A stretch of 64,000 nt of DNA from Halomonas alimentaria. GTDB lineage: Bacteria; Pseudomonadota; Gammaproteobacteria; Pseudomonadales; Halomonadaceae. The stretch is taken from positions 538,609-602,608 of the forward strand of contig NZ_WUTT01000001.1 in the NCBI RefSeq assembly GCF_009902005.1. The letters run 5' to 3'. The notes beneath the pieces were generated by a model. The model saw nothing but the letters and a program-made list of their open reading frames with translations. It was not told the DNA's origin and did no database searches. Shown one piece after another: positions 35,616 to 47,440 of this stretch; the stretch's first letter is position 1; the number at the start of each line of letters is the position of its first letter. Both the position numbers and the translations under genes were made by a program.

Positions 35616-36796
35616 GCGGGAGTCTCGCTGAGGAGTTGGCGGGTCTCGAAGGCGATCTGGCCCTCTTCGTCGGTAGGGATCACCCAGAGTTCGGGCCCGG
35701 CGGCGCCGGCATCGATGCGCCCTTCCTGGCCGCCCACGGTCTCGGCGTTGGCCGTGGCCGAGAGGCGCAGCCCGAAGTGGGGCAGGGCCTCTATCACCCG
35801 GGCACGCACCGCGCTGGCATTCTCGCCGATGCCGCCGGTAAAGACGATACCGTCGAGTCGCGGCAGGGAGCAGGAGAGGGCGGCCAGGGACTTGGCGATG
35901 CGATAGCAGAACACCTCGATGGCGAGTTCGGCGCCGGGATGGTGCTCGGCGGCGGCCTGTTCCAGGCGGCGCATGTCGTTGGAGATCCCGGAGAGGCCCA
36001 GCAGGCCGCTCTCCTTGTTGAGCAGGGTGTCGATACGCTCCAGCGACCAGCCGAGCTGCCGGCCCAGGTGGGCGTGCAGCCCGGGGTCGACGTCGCCGCT
36101 GCGGGTGCCCATCACCAGGCCCTCCAGGGGAGTCAGGCCCATGCTGGTATCCACGCTCTGGCCCTGCCACACGGCGCAGGTCGAGCAGCCATTGCCCAGA
36201 TGGGCAACCAGCCAGCCGCCATGGGCGCGGGTGGAGAGATGATCGACGCGCCCGCTGACGTAGGCGTGGCTGCTGCCATGGAAGCCGTAGCGACGGATGC
36301 CGTGCTGGGCATAGAGGTGCTGGGGCAGGGCGTAGCGGTAGGCGCGCGGCGGCAGGCTCTGGTGGAAGGCGGTATCGAACACCGCGACCTGGGGCAATGC
36401 CGGGAACAGCGCCAGGGTGGCGCGCACCCCCACCAGGTTGGCGGGGTTGTGCAGCGGAGCCAGGGCGCCGGTGGTCTCGATGGCGCGCAGCACGGCGGGG
36501 TCGATACGCGTGGCGCCGGTAAAGCGCTCGCCGCCGTGCACGATACGGTGGCCCACCGCGGCGGGGGGCGGGCCGCCCAGGCGCTCGAGGATCACGGCCA
36601 TGGCTTCGGCGTGGTCGGCGCCGTGCAGGGGCTGCGAGAACTCGCGTCCGTCGGCATCGACCCCCTTCAGGCGCGCATCGTTGCCGCCCAGGCGCTCGGC
36701 CAGGCCCGACTGGCGAGGCAGGGCCGGGTCCTCGGGTACCAGGGCATACTTGATGGAGGAGGAGCCGCAGTTGATCACCAGGACCGGGTCGCGCAT
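35612..36796 (-). CDS. ackA: acetate kinase
   Basis: 394 residues. ASKHA-fold kinase: [13 protein letters not shown] at the N-terminus, [32 protein letters not shown] and [16 protein letters not shown] loop ([11 protein letters not shown]). Makes acetyl phosphate from acetate and ATP; couples to pta downstream. Confidence 0.96.
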   Translation of the reverse strand: MRDPVLVINCGSSSIKYALVPEDPALPRQSGLAERLGGNDARLKGVDADGREFSQPLHGADHAEAMAVILERLGGPPPAAVGHRIVHGGERFTGATRIDPAVLRAIETTGALAPLHNPANLVGVRATLALFPALPQVAVFDTAFHQSLPPRAYRYALPQHLYAQHGIRRYGFHGSSHAYVSGRVDHLSTRAHGGWLVAHLGNGCSTCAVWQGQSVDTSMGLTPLEGLVMGTRSGDVDPGLHAHLGRQLGWSLERIDTLLNKESGLLGLSGISNDMRRLEQAAAEHHPGAELAIEVFCYRIAKSLAALSCSLPRLDGIVFTGGIGENASAVRARVIEALPHFGLRLSATANAETVGGQEGRIDAGAAGPELWVIPTDEEGQIAFETRQLLSETPA

Positions 36797-36929
36797 CGGG
36801 TAGTCTCGTGGACAGGGTGAGACGTTAGGCTAACATGGTGACCCGCCACCGGCAGTGGCCGTTGCTTGATACCCGTCATGTTCCGGGTCGAAGGCCCTGC
36901 CCACCAGACCGTTCGCGCAAGGAAGCCCC

Positions 36930-37841
36930 ATGTCTCAAGCCTCCGCTCTCCCTCGCCCGCTGGCCATTGCGCTGCTGTGCAGCGTGGCCACACTGTTTGC
37001 CACCAATCATGTCGCCGCCCGGGTCGCCTTCGATGAGGGCACCGGGCTGCTGCTGGCGATCCTGGTACGCTCCAGCGTGGCGGTGGTGGTGCTCGGTACC
37101 CTGGTGATGCTCCAGCGCAAGTCGCTGCGTCTGCCGGCAGGTACCGCTGGCTGGCAGCTGCTGGTGGGGCTGCTGGTGGTGGTGCAGAGCCTCTCCCTCT
37201 ATTCGGCGGTGGCACGCATCCCGGTGGTGGTGGCGCTGCTGCTGATGAATACGCTGCCGATCCAGCTGGCGTTGATCAGCTGGGCGATGGGCGGGCCGCG
37301 CCCGACAGCGCGAGCGGCACTGATCATGGGGGTGATTCTCGCCGGGCTGGTGGTGGTGCTGGACGTGCCGACCTGGCTCGCCGACCCCGATGCCATGGGC
37401 CCCGACTGGTTCCTCGGCGTGGGGCTGGGGCTGGCGGCCGCCTTCGTCTTCGCCTGGGCGCTATGGATCACCGAACATCGCCTGGCCGAGGTGGGCAGCA
37501 CCCTGCGTAGCCTGCTGACCATGCTCACGGTGCTGGTCAGCATGCTGGCGGCTGGCGCCGCCGGCCTGGTTCCGGGTGGCATGGATCTTCCGCAGAGCCT
37601 CGCCGGTGCCTGGGGGCTGGCCGCGCTGGGACTCTTCTATGGCGTGGCCTTCTCCATCCTGTTCATCAGCGTGCCGCGCCTGGACATGGCGCGCAACGCC
37701 CCGGCGATGAACATGGAGCCGGTGGCGGCGCTGGTTCTGGGTTACCTGGTCCTCGGCCAGACGCTGTCGCCCATTCAGCTGCTGGGGGGCGGTATGGTAC
37801 TGGCGGGCATCGTGATCCTCGGGCTGTCGAAGCAGGAGTGA
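36930..37841 (+). CDS. EamA/DMT-family transporter
   Basis: 303 residues with ten membrane helices arranged as two EamA repeats; the second repeat ends NMEPVAALVLGYLVLGQTLSP, typical of RhaT/EamA exporters. AAGGA site before the ATG. Substrate unknown. Ends 7 bases before the convergent lipid-kinase gene. Confidence 0.9.
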   Translation: MSQASALPRPLAIALLCSVATLFATNHVAARVAFDEGTGLLLAILVRSSVAVVVLGTLVMLQRKSLRLPAGTAGWQLLVGLLVVVQSLSLYSAVARIPVVVALLLMNTLPIQLALISWAMGGPRPTARAALIMGVILAGLVVVLDVPTWLADPDAMGPDWFLGVGLGLAAAFVFAWALWITEHRLAEVGSTLRSLLTMLTVLVSMLAAGAAGLVPGGMDLPQSLAGAWGLAALGLFYGVAFSILFISVPRLDMARNAPAMNMEPVAALVLGYLVLGQTLSPIQLLGGGMVLAGIVILGLSKQE

Positions 37842-37848
37842 GGGCGGC

Positions 37849-38718
37849 TCAGCAGGGCCCGACAATCACTCGTAGCGCCGCAGGCTCGACGCGTAGCGTC
37901 AGCTCCCGGAAGTGGCCCAACGACTCGCCGTCGGCGGTCACCCGGTGCCCGTGATGCATGGCGATGCGGCATGTCGACGGCCGGCGCACCAGCACGCTGT
38001 CGTCATCCTGCGGCGTATGGCCGAGCAGGCGAGTGACCATAAAGGTCCACAGCAGCCGCCACCAGGGTCGGGGGCGCACAACGACCAGGGTCAGGTGGCC
38101 ATCCCGGGCACAGGCGCCCGGCACCTTTGAACCGCCACCGAAGAAGGCCCCGGAGGCGATGGCCAGCGACAGCCAGCGCTCCTCGAGGATCTCGTGGTCG
38201 ATCTCGAGGCGCGCCTGGAAGCCCCGCATCAGCCCCAGGCGACGCAGCTGAGGCAGCACGGCGGCATAGCTGAAGCGCCCCAGCCAGCGCTTGAGGCGCG
38301 GTGAGGCCTGAGTGGCTGGCAGGGTGCCGAGGCCTACGTGGACCACGTTGAGGAACAGCTGGTCATCGAGCCAGCCGACATCGACCCGTGCGATCGGGGC
38401 CCGCGCGACCAGCTCGCAGAGGGCATCGGGATCCTCCGGCAGGCCGAGGTTCCTGGCGAAGTCGTTGGCGGTGCCCGACGGCAGCACGCCCAGGATGGCC
38501 CCGCAGGCATGACACGCGCGAGCAGCCCGGTTGACCGAGCCGTCGCCGCCCGCGACCAGCACGATATCGTCGGCCGAAAGCGTCGTCTCCCAATCATCCT
38601 CGGCGAGATCACGCACCTGCAGCGAGGTGATGCCGGCGCGCTCGAGGCGTGGCTTCCAGAAGCCCGCGCCGCGGGAGCCGTTGCCGGCCCGGGTATTGGC
38701 GATCAACCAGTGGCGCAT
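37849..38718 (-). CDS. diacylglycerol-kinase catalytic-domain lipid kinase (YegS/BmrU-like)
   Basis: 289 residues from ATG 38718. N-terminal nucleotide-binding lobe with VLVAGGDGSVNRAARA and LGVLPSGTANDFARNLGLP; C-terminal beta domain with DDQLFLNVVHVGLG. Likely phosphorylates a diacylglycerol-like lipid or sphingoid analogue at the membrane. Confidence 0.9.
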   Translation of the reverse strand: MRHWLIANTRAGNGSRGAGFWKPRLERAGITSLQVRDLAEDDWETTLSADDIVLVAGGDGSVNRAARACHACGAILGVLPSGTANDFARNLGLPEDPDALCELVARAPIARVDVGWLDDQLFLNVVHVGLGTLPATQASPRLKRWLGRFSYAAVLPQLRRLGLMRGFQARLEIDHEILEERWLSLAIASGAFFGGGSKVPGACARDGHLTLVVVRPRPWWRLLWTFMVTRLLGHTPQDDDSVLVRRPSTCRIAMHHGHRVTADGESLGHFRELTLRVEPAALRVIVGPC

Positions 38719-38894
38719 CCTCGGGTCCTGTCCAGCGTGAAGGCTCAGTATAGCCGGGAGGGCAGGTGGGCGGCATGTCGCCACTCGGCGACGCGGCGTA
38801 GCGCAACTTTACACATTTGTCCCTTGATACATTGTCGTAGAGGGACCACACTTATCGGCGTTAGGAAACGGTGTTCATTAATGAGGAGTACGTC

Positions 38895-39395
38895 ATGAAG
38901 ACCCTGACCATTGCCGCTCTGACTTCCGCCCTGTTCGCCGCCGGCGCCACCGCTGCCCAGGCCCAGCAGCCTCCCTATCCCCAGGGCTATGTGGGTGGTG
39001 ACGCCATGTTCTGGGAGGTCGATCCCGATGGTCGTGCCGACAGCCGTGATGGCACCGGCCTGCGCGTCAACGGTGGTCTGAAGTTCAACGACTACTTCGC
39101 CGTGGAGGGCCACCTGGGTGGCGGCGGCTCCGATGGGAGCGTGGAGCTCGACTCCCTGGTGGGCCTCTATGCCAAGGGCATCCTGCCGGTTTCCCAGGAG
39201 TTTCGCCTCTACGGCCTGGCCGGCATGACCGACGTGGACTTCGACGTCGACAGCGAGTCTGGCTTCTCCTACGGCGCCGGTGCCGAGTTCGATGTGGCGC
39301 CCAACCTGGCCCTGGGTGCCGACTATATGCGCTACCTCGACGAGGACCAGTACGACTTCGACGCGGCCAGCGTGGGTGTGCGCTACCGCTTCTGA
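38895..39395 (+). CDS. outer-membrane beta-barrel protein
   Basis: 166 residues from ATG 38895 (GAGGAG upstream). Signal peptide with cleavage after AAQAQ; then alternating strands and a terminal aromatic (VGVRYRF), typical of OmpA-type eight-stranded porin-family barrels. Possible adhesin or small-pore protein; role unknown. Confidence 0.9.
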   Translation: MKTLTIAALTSALFAAGATAAQAQQPPYPQGYVGGDAMFWEVDPDGRADSRDGTGLRVNGGLKFNDYFAVEGHLGGGGSDGSVELDSLVGLYAKGILPVSQEFRLYGLAGMTDVDFDVDSESGFSYGAGAEFDVAPNLALGADYMRYLDEDQYDFDAASVGVRYRF

Positions 39396-39420
39396 TCGTC
39401 GCTGGCAGTAGCCACCAATG

Positions 39421-39456
39421 ACGACGCCCCCACCGATTGGTGGGGGCGTCGTCTTG
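39421..39456 (+). terminator. strong hairpin terminator between the barrel gene and thiC
   Basis: ACGACGCCCCCACC (39421-39434) and its perfect complement (39439-39452) with loop GATT: a 14-bp stem followed by CTTG. It stands between two convergent genes and can serve both; the U-run is poor. Confidence 0.6.
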
Positions 39457-41530
<2,074 letters not shown>

Positions 41531-41579
41531 TGGTTGCCGACGACTCGGGGTCGTCGACGGGTGTTTGCCGGTCGCGTCG

Positions 41580-42401
41580 CTAGACGCTGCTGGCAGTGTG
41601 GTGCTGGGTAAGCATGGCGTCGCTGTCGATAGCGGCGATGGCGTTAGCGGCTCGCTGAAGTGCCGGCAGGCACTCCAGCGCCTTCTCTCGCGTGAGGCGC
41701 ATGATAGGTGCCTGAATCGCGATGCCGATATTGGACTTGCCGCCCTGGGGGTTGTTGGCCAGCACGGCAATGCATAGCAGCCCTGACAGGAACTCCTCGT
41801 CGTCGAAGGCGTAGCCCTGTTGGCGTACCGCGTCGATCTCCTGTTCCAGCTGGTCCATATCGGTCAAGGTGTTTGTCGTGAAGGCCTTGAGAGGCGCCTC
41901 GCCCAGCAGGCGTCTACGCTGGGCCGGCGACATCTGTGCCAGAAACAGCTTGCCGCTGGCGGAGCAGTGCACCGGCACCCGTGATCCGGGATGGAGGTAA
42001 AACCGCAGGGCCTCCGAGGTTTCGACCCGGTCCAGGTAGAGGACTTCGCTTCCCGACAAGGCGGTGATGTTACAGCTCTCGCCCACCTCGTCGACCAGCT
42101 GACTCAGCACGGCGTGACGCGCGCCATGCACGGTATCGTTGAGCAGCAGGTTCTCGGCCAGCCGGCGCAGGCGATTGCCCTTGCCATAGTGGCGGCTGTC
42201 GGCCTCACGCTGCAGCATGCCGGAGCCCTCGAGCTGCTGCAGCATGCGGTGCAGCGTCGGCTTGGGCATGCCGGTCTCCTCCACCAGGCTTTGCAAGGTG
42301 AAGAAATGATCCTTGTCAGCGATGACTTCCAGCAGCGCCAGCAGGCGCTGTGCAGGAGTGTCGCCTTCTATACGCGTCGTCTCGGTCTTGTGACTGGTCA
42401 T
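41580..42401 (-). CDS. IclR-family transcriptional regulator
   Basis: 273 residues from ATG 42401 (GGGAG upstream). N-terminal winged helix (about 16-75, SLVEETGMPKPTLHRMLQQLE) and C-terminal IclR ligand domain (ALRFYLHPGSRVPVHCSASGKLFLAQM). It is divergent from the truncated xsc start, whose promoter bears an IclR-like palindrome, so it probably once controlled sulfonate (taurine/sulfoacetaldehyde) use (inference). Confidence 0.9.
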   Translation of the reverse strand: MTSHKTETTRIEGDTPAQRLLALLEVIADKDHFFTLQSLVEETGMPKPTLHRMLQQLEGSGMLQREADSRHYGKGNRLRRLAENLLLNDTVHGARHAVLSQLVDEVGESCNITALSGSEVLYLDRVETSEALRFYLHPGSRVPVHCSASGKLFLAQMSPAQRRRLLGEAPLKAFTTNTLTDMDQLEQEIDAVRQQGYAFDDEEFLSGLLCIAVLANNPQGGKSNIGIAIQAPIMRLTREKALECLPALQRAANAIAAIDSDAMLTQHHTASSV

Positions 42402-42478
42402 GGCAGGTCTCCCTTGTGTGCTCAAGGTAGCGTGTTCTGTAAAAGAAATCAATTTGTACCGTTTTACGAGATTTAGTG

Positions 42479-42532
42479 TTGACCTTTCTCGGGGAGGCGG
42501 CTAGATTTGAGTCAAGTTTCGTTATACGGAAC
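42479..42532 (+). promoter_or_regulatory. promoter and IclR-type operator of the truncated xsc gene
   Basis: TTGACC (42479-42484), 17-bp spacer, TAGATT (42502-42507); the imperfect palindrome GTTTCG-TTATA-CGGAAC (42516-42532) covers the expected start. A related half-similar stretch (TGTACCGTTTTACG) lies about 60 bases upstream. The promoter now drives only the xsc stump. Confidence 0.55.
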
Positions 42533-42535
42533 TTT

Positions 42536-45262
42536 TCATACCATAAAAAATATATCGATCGCATTCAGGAGGCCCCATGAGCACAGACAACACCACAGAT
42601 ACCCGTCAGGTCGTGGAAGGCAAGCAGAAGATGACGCCCTCGGAGGCCTTCGCTCTGCCTTAGGGGCTTCGGCCTTGGGCGCTTCGGGCTTGGGCTCTGC
42701 CTTCGGTGCTTCGGCCTTGGGTGCCTCGGGCTTGGACTCTGCCTTCGGGGCTTCGGCCTTGGTTACCTCGGGCTTGGCTTCTGACTTGGGGGCTTCAGCC
42801 TTGGGCGCCTCGGGCTTGGGCTCTGCCTTCGGGGCTTCGGCCTTGGGTGCCTCGGGCTTGGACTCTGCCTTCGGGGCTTCTGCCTTCGGCGCCTCGGACT
42901 TGGCCTCGGCCTTCACGGGCTCGGCCTGGCTGGCGTCGTCCTGGTCAGCGGCCTTGGCGGCTTCCGCCTGCAATCGCTGCTGCTCTTCGAGCGCCTTGGG
43001 GCTGATGGCGTGCTGACGGCTGCGGTTGCGCGGGTTGTTGCGCGTCCGCTTGGGCTTGCCGTCATCGACCGGTGCATCGCTCCTGGCGTCGGCCGACTTG
43101 CTGGCGTCATCCTGCTTCTGGGGTTCGGCCGGCTTCTGGGTGGCACGCGGGTCGCGCTTCTCACCACCGTTCTGGCGGCGGTTGTCGTCGCGCCCCCTGG
43201 TGGCGTCCTGCTGTCGCGCCTGGCGGCTCTCTTCCTGGCGATTGCTGTCCTGACGGCCACGGTTGCGGCCGCCGCGGCTACCGCGGTTGTCGTTGCCTTC
43301 CGCCTTGCCGTCAGTGCGCTCGTTGTCCTGGCGCGACGCGCCACGCCGCTCCTCGCTGCGCGGGCGGCGCTGACGGGTGTTGCGTCCGCCGCGCTCCTCC
43401 TCACGGGGGGCGGACTTGCGCTCACCCTTGTCGCTGCCTGCGGGAGCCGCAGCAGGGGTCGACTTCCTGGCGGTGTCGCCCGATGGCGCCTCATCGCCAC
43501 CCAGCAGCTTGCTGAGTCCCTTGACCAGACGACCGAGCACGCCGCCCTGGGGCTCCACGGCTACCGGCGGGGCACTGCGTCGGGGTGCGGCGGCCTTGGC
43601 AGGGGCGGCCGGCGCTTCCTGCTTCGCCGGCGCCTCCTGCTGCAGGGAGGCAGGTGCCGGTTCGTGGTGAATCACGGTCTTCACCGCGGCTTCGGCGCGC
43701 TGCACCGGCTTGCCGAAGGAGGCCTCGGGCTCCTTGCCTACCTCGGTGTCGAGGGGGAGCTCGAAGCTGGATTTCTGGCTGCCGTCCTCCTCGACGTGGT
43801 CGTCACGCAGGCGCTGGACGTCGTAGTGGGGGGTGTCCATATCGGGGTTGGGCAGCAGCACGACCCGGACATCCTGGCGACGCTCGATGTCGGCCAGCAC
43901 CTTGCGCTTCTCGTTGAGCAGGTAGGTCGCCACCGGCACCGGCAGGATGGCGCGGATCTGGGCGCTGCGCTCCTTCATCGCCTCTTCTTCGATGAGACGC
44001 ATGATGGAGAGCGAGATGGAGCGCACGTCGCGGATGGTGCCCTGGCCGTTACAGCGCGGGCAGACCACGCCACTGGTCTCGCCCAGCGAGGGGCGCAGGC
44101 GCTGGCGTGACATCTCCATCAGGCCGAAGCGCGAGATGCGGCCGATCTGCACCCGAGCCCGGTCGAGCTTGAGGGCGTCGCGCATGCGGTTCTCGACCTC
44201 GCGCTGGTTGCGCGCAGGGCTCATGTCGATGAAGTCGATCACCACCAGGCCGCCGATATCACGCAGGCGCAACTGGCGAGCGGTCTCGTCGGCCGCCTCC
44301 AGGTTGGTCTGCAGGGCCGTCTCCTCGATGTCGCTGCCACGGGTGGCGCGCGCCGAGTTGATATCGATGGAGACCAGCGCCTCGGTATGGTCGATGACGA
44401 TGGAGCCCCCGGAAGGCAGCTTCACCTCGCGCTCGTAGGCGGTCTCGATCTGCGACTCGATCTGGAAGCGCGAGAAGAGCGGCACCTCGTCGACGTAGAG
44501 CTTGATCTTCTGCTGGTAGGAGGGCATCACCTGGCGGATAAAGGCCAGCGCCTCCTCGTGTACCGCGGGGCTGTCGATCAGCACCTCGCCGATATCCTGG
44601 CGCAGGTAGTCGCGCATGGCGCGGATGATGACGTTGGACTCGCGGTAGATCAGGAAGGGGGCAGGGCGCTTGCCGGCCTCGGCGGTGATCGACTCCCACA
44701 CCTGAACCAGGTAGTCGAGGTCCCACTGCAACTCCTCGGGGCTGCGGCCGATACCCGCGGTGCGCACGATCAGGCCCATGCGGTCCGGCACGCTGAGCTG
44801 GTTCATGGCCTCCTTGAGCTGGCTGCGCTCCTCGCCCTCGATGCGCCGCGAGATGCCGCCGGCCTTGGGGTTGTTGGGCATCAGCACCAGGAAGCGGCCA
44901 GCCAGGGAGATGAAGGTGGTCAGGGCGGCGCCCTTGTTGCCACGCTCTTCCTTGTCGACCTGAACGATCACCTCCTGGCCCTCTTTCAGCACCTCCTTGA
45001 TGCTGGGGCGACCATCGGGATCCTTGACGAAGTACTCGCGGGAGATCTCCTTGAGGGGGAGGAAGCCGTGACGGTCGGCGCCGAAGTCGACGAAGGCGGC
45101 TTCGAGGGAAGGCTCTATGCGGGTGATCTTGCCCCGATAGATATTGGCTTTCTTCTGTTCCCGGGCACCGGATTCGATGTCCAGATCGTAGAGGCGTTGT
45201 CCATCGACCAGCGCGACGCGCAGCTCTTCGGGCTGGGTCGCATTGATGAGCATCCGTTTCAT
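42536..45262 (-). CDS. rne: ribonuclease E, C-terminus disrupted
   Basis: Endoribonuclease and degradosome scaffold. Start ATG 45262 ([13 protein letters not shown]). The N-terminal half is complete: S1 domain, the catalytic region [13 protein letters not shown] and LVVIDFIDM with the magnesium-binding aspartates, and the zinc-link CPRCNGQGT. The C-terminal half is disordered: Arg/Glu/Asn-rich, then six copies of a 14-residue Lys/Pro/Glu/Ala repeat. The last 38 codons (below 42652) are not RNase E; they are the antisense of the xsc stump and its promoter, so the native end, usually a conserved basic peptide, is missing. 908 codons are open in total. Confidence 0.9.
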   Translation of the reverse strand: MKRMLINATQPEELRVALVDGQRLYDLDIESGAREQKKANIYRGKITRIEPSLEAAFVDFGADRHGFLPLKEISREYFVKDPDGRPSIKEVLKEGQEVIVQVDKEERGNKGAALTTFISLAGRFLVLMPNNPKAGGISRRIEGEERSQLKEAMNQLSVPDRMGLIVRTAGIGRSPEELQWDLDYLVQVWESITAEAGKRPAPFLIYRESNVIIRAMRDYLRQDIGEVLIDSPAVHEEALAFIRQVMPSYQQKIKLYVDEVPLFSRFQIESQIETAYEREVKLPSGGSIVIDHTEALVSIDINSARATRGSDIEETALQTNLEAADETARQLRLRDIGGLVVIDFIDMSPARNQREVENRMRDALKLDRARVQIGRISRFGLMEMSRQRLRPSLGETSGVVCPRCNGQGTIRDVRSISLSIMRLIEEEAMKERSAQIRAILPVPVATYLLNEKRKVLADIERRQDVRVVLLPNPDMDTPHYDVQRLRDDHVEEDGSQKSSFELPLDTEVGKEPEASFGKPVQRAEAAVKTVIHHEPAPASLQQEAPAKQEAPAAPAKAAAPRRSAPPVAVEPQGGVLGRLVKGLSKLLGGDEAPSGDTARKSTPAAAPAGSDKGERKSAPREEERGGRNTRQRRPRSEERRGASRQDNERTDGKAEGNDNRGSRGGRNRGRQDSNRQEESRQARQQDATRGRDDNRRQNGGEKRDPRATQKPAEPQKQDDASKSADARSDAPVDDGKPKRTRNNPRNRSRQHAISPKALEEQQRLQAEAAKAADQDDASQAEPVKAEAKSEAPKAEAPKAESKPEAPKAEAPKAEPKPEAPKAEAPKSEAKPEVTKAEAPKAESKPEAPKAEAPKAEPKPEAPKAEAPKAERRPPRASSSACLPRPDGYLWCCLCSWGLLNAIDIFFMV
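42577..42663 (+). pseudogene. xsc: 5' stump of sulfoacetaldehyde acetyltransferase (xsc), fused to the rne 3' end
   Basis: AGGAGG precedes ATG 42577. The first 25 codons end in QKMTPSEAF, which matches the N-terminus of Xsc, the thiamin-diphosphate enzyme that turns sulfoacetaldehyde and phosphate into acetyl phosphate and sulfite. From about 42652 the sequence becomes the antisense of the rne C-terminal repeats and the frame stops at 42661-42663. Identification rests on a short stretch, but its neighbour (an IclR regulator) fits. The break is either a deletion or an assembly join. Confidence 0.6.
42653..42892 (-). repeat. 42-bp tandem repeat in rne (six units)
   Basis: Six successive 14-residue units of the type [10 protein letters not shown][S/P]KPE, the last one partial. 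At DNA level each is 42 bp and nearly identical. Such repeats are prone to slippage and to false joins in assembly; the rne/xsc breakpoint sits exactly at its end. Confidence 0.85.
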
Positions 45263-45728
45263 GTTGACTCGCACTATATGGCGCCGGCGAGCGCGACGTG
45301 GCGAACCGCTGTGTGCTGCGTGCCTGTGCTCAGCGCATGTCACGGATGCGCAGCTGCGTCCGACCGCGTCGCTCCCGGTGGGGCAGCGCCGCGGCATGAG
45401 CCTGTTGAGTACGGGGCGGGGGCAGGACATGTCTCGGCGGGCGTCACCCATCCGGCCCTGCGGTCACCGCCAACACCTGGCATTCATCGATTCGCCTACG
45501 CCGGCCTCCGGCACGCTGTTGAACGTGTCCCGTGGCCTGCCGTCGCTCCGTGACTGGGGTAGCGGCGGGGGGATCCGGGCGTGGCGCGTTTATCGCTGTA
45601 TCGCTTGTCTCTTGCAACGGGCGGCGGGACGTCTTGGCGTCGTCGCGGCCTGATATTTTCGCTCCGGCCTGCGTGTCTGTCGGGCAGGCGCCTTGCGGGT
45701 GCAATGATGCCCATTGGAGCGACTTGGC

Positions 45729-45757
45729 AATATAACAGCAAGCACGGTTACCAGCAA
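45729..45757 (-). promoter_or_regulatory. sigma-70 promoter of rne
   Basis: On the - strand TTGCTG (45752-45757), a 17-bp spacer and TATATT (45729-45734). The leader to the rne ATG would be about 460 bases, consistent with the long autoregulatory rne leader known in E. coli. The region 45263-45826 (564 bases) contains this leader and the rluC upstream region, with TAGAAT at 45784-45789 as a possible rluC -10; no other gene seen. Confidence 0.5.
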
Positions 45758-45826
45758 TTGGCGCGGCGGGGCGAACACTGCGTTAGAATGCGCCCTTTCG
45801 CAGGTTCTGAGCAGTGGAGTCTCGGC

Positions 45827-46774
45827 ATGGCCGAAGGGCGCGACGTACAGTGGATAGAGGTCACGGAAGGGCAGGACGGCCAGCGGGTCGACAACTTCCT
45901 GATGACGCGCATCAAGGGAGCGCCGCGAGCGCTGATCTATCGCATCGTGCGCAAGGGCGAGGTGCGTGTGAACAAGAAGCGCGTCAAGCCCGATACCCGT
46001 CTGGCCACGGGGGACCTGGTGCGTATCCCGCCGCTGAAGCTGTCGCCTCGCGAGGCGGTACGCGAGGTGAGCGATAACCTGCGCAACCTGCTGGCCGGCA
46101 GTGTGCTGGTGGAGGGGCGTGACTGGCTGGTGATCAACAAGCCCTCGGGGCTGGCCGTGCACGGCGGCAGCGGGGTCAAGATCGGCCTGATCGAGGCGTT
46201 GCGCCAGGTGCGCGAGGATCTCGACTTCCTGGAGCTGGTGCACCGGCTGGATCGCGATACCTCGGGCTGCCTGCTGCTGGCCAAGTCACGGCCGGCCCTG
46301 CTGGCGCTCAACACCTCGCTCAAGCAGCAGCAGATGGACAAGCGCTACCTGGCGCTGGTGGCGGGGCGCTGGCCCGCACGCCGTGACTTCGTGGCGGCTC
46401 GCCTGGATCGCTACACCCTGGCCAACGGCGAGCGCCGCGTGCGTGTCGACGCCGAGGGCAAGGTAGCCCGCACCCGTTTCGCGGTGCATGAGGCCTTTCC
46501 GAAGGTGAGCCTGCTGGAGGCGGAGCCGGTCACCGGTCGTACCCATCAGATCCGCGTTCATGCGGCCCACGCCGGACACCCGCTGCTCGGTGACGACAAG
46601 TATGGTACCCGGGAAAGCCAGCAGCTTGCCGCGCGGCTCGGCCTCTCGCGACTGTTCCTGCATGCCGAGTCGCTGGCCTTTCCCGAACCGACCAGCGGCC
46701 GTGAGGTGCGTATCCGCGCGCCGCTGCCCGACGATCTCGAGTCGGTGTTGACCCGCGCCCGCGAGGCCCTCTGA
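45827..46774 (+). CDS. rluC: 23S rRNA pseudouridine synthase RluC
   Basis: 315 residues from ATG 45827. S4 RNA-binding domain (about 17-75, RVDNFLMTRIKGAPRALIYRIVRKG), then the RsuA/RluA catalytic domain with HRLDRDTSGCLLLAK holding the catalytic aspartate, and TGRTHQIRVH. Modifies U955/U2504/U2580-type sites in E. coli. Divergent from rne, a conserved arrangement. Confidence 0.95.
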   Translation: MAEGRDVQWIEVTEGQDGQRVDNFLMTRIKGAPRALIYRIVRKGEVRVNKKRVKPDTRLATGDLVRIPPLKLSPREAVREVSDNLRNLLAGSVLVEGRDWLVINKPSGLAVHGGSGVKIGLIEALRQVREDLDFLELVHRLDRDTSGCLLLAKSRPALLALNTSLKQQQMDKRYLALVAGRWPARRDFVAARLDRYTLANGERRVRVDAEGKVARTRFAVHEAFPKVSLLEAEPVTGRTHQIRVHAAHAGHPLLGDDKYGTRESQQLAARLGLSRLFLHAESLAFPEPTSGREVRIRAPLPDDLESVLTRAREAL

Positions 46775-46783
46775 GGAGACGAC

Positions 46784-47437
46784 ATGCGCTATCGACTGGT
46801 GATCTTCGATTGGGACGGGACCCTGATGGACTCCGCGGCGCGGATCGTCGCCTGCATGCAGGCGGCCTCGCGGGACGCCGGCTGGGGTGAGCTCGCGCCG
46901 GAGAGCATCCGCAATATCATCGGCCTGGGGCTTCCCGAGGCCATCGCCTCCCTGTGTCCGGGCATCGATGCGGAGCGCGCCGAACTGCTGCGCAGCCGCT
47001 ATGCCTGGCATTTCGTCGAGGGCAACGACACGCCCATGTCCTTCTTCCCCGAGGTGGAGGGTGGGCTGGCCGAGCTGCATATGCGGCCCGGGCAACGCCT
47101 GGCGGTGGCCACCGGCAAGAGCCGCCGCGGCCTCGACCGCGTCTTCCTGGAGAGCAACAGCGGGCACTGGTTCCACGCCAGTCGGACCGCCGACGAGACC
47201 CGCTCCAAACCCCACCCGCTGATGCTCGAGCAGCTGCTTGCCGAACTCGAGGTGCCGCTGGCGGAGGCCGTCATGGTGGGTGATACCGAGTATGACCTGG
47301 AGATGGCGCGCGCCATCGGCATGGATCGCGTGGCGGTTACCTGGGGTGTGCATGCGCCCGAGCGCCTGTCGGCGAGCCTGCCGACCTTCACCGCCGAAGC
47401 GGTGCCGGAACTGTTCGACTGGCTACAGGGGAGATAG
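46784..47437 (+). CDS. HAD-family hydrolase (phosphoglycolate phosphatase-like)
   Basis: 217 residues. HAD motif I DWDGTLMDS, motif II in VATGKSRRG, motif III lysine near SKPHPLML and motif IV VGDTEYDLEMA. A small cap domain follows motif I. It follows rluC by 9 bases and precedes sppA by 3; substrate unknown. Confidence 0.92.
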   Translation: MRYRLVIFDWDGTLMDSAARIVACMQAASRDAGWGELAPESIRNIIGLGLPEAIASLCPGIDAERAELLRSRYAWHFVEGNDTPMSFFPEVEGGLAELHMRPGQRLAVATGKSRRGLDRVFLESNSGHWFHASRTADETRSKPHPLMLEQLLAELEVPLAEAVMVGDTEYDLEMARAIGMDRVAVTWGVHAPERLSASLPTFTAEAVPELFDWLQGR

Positions 47438-47440
47438 ACG

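Noticed and set aside
42653..42892. Short periodic repeats as a possible CRISPR array
   Set aside because: The units are contiguous, have no spacers and encode a protein repeat in rne.
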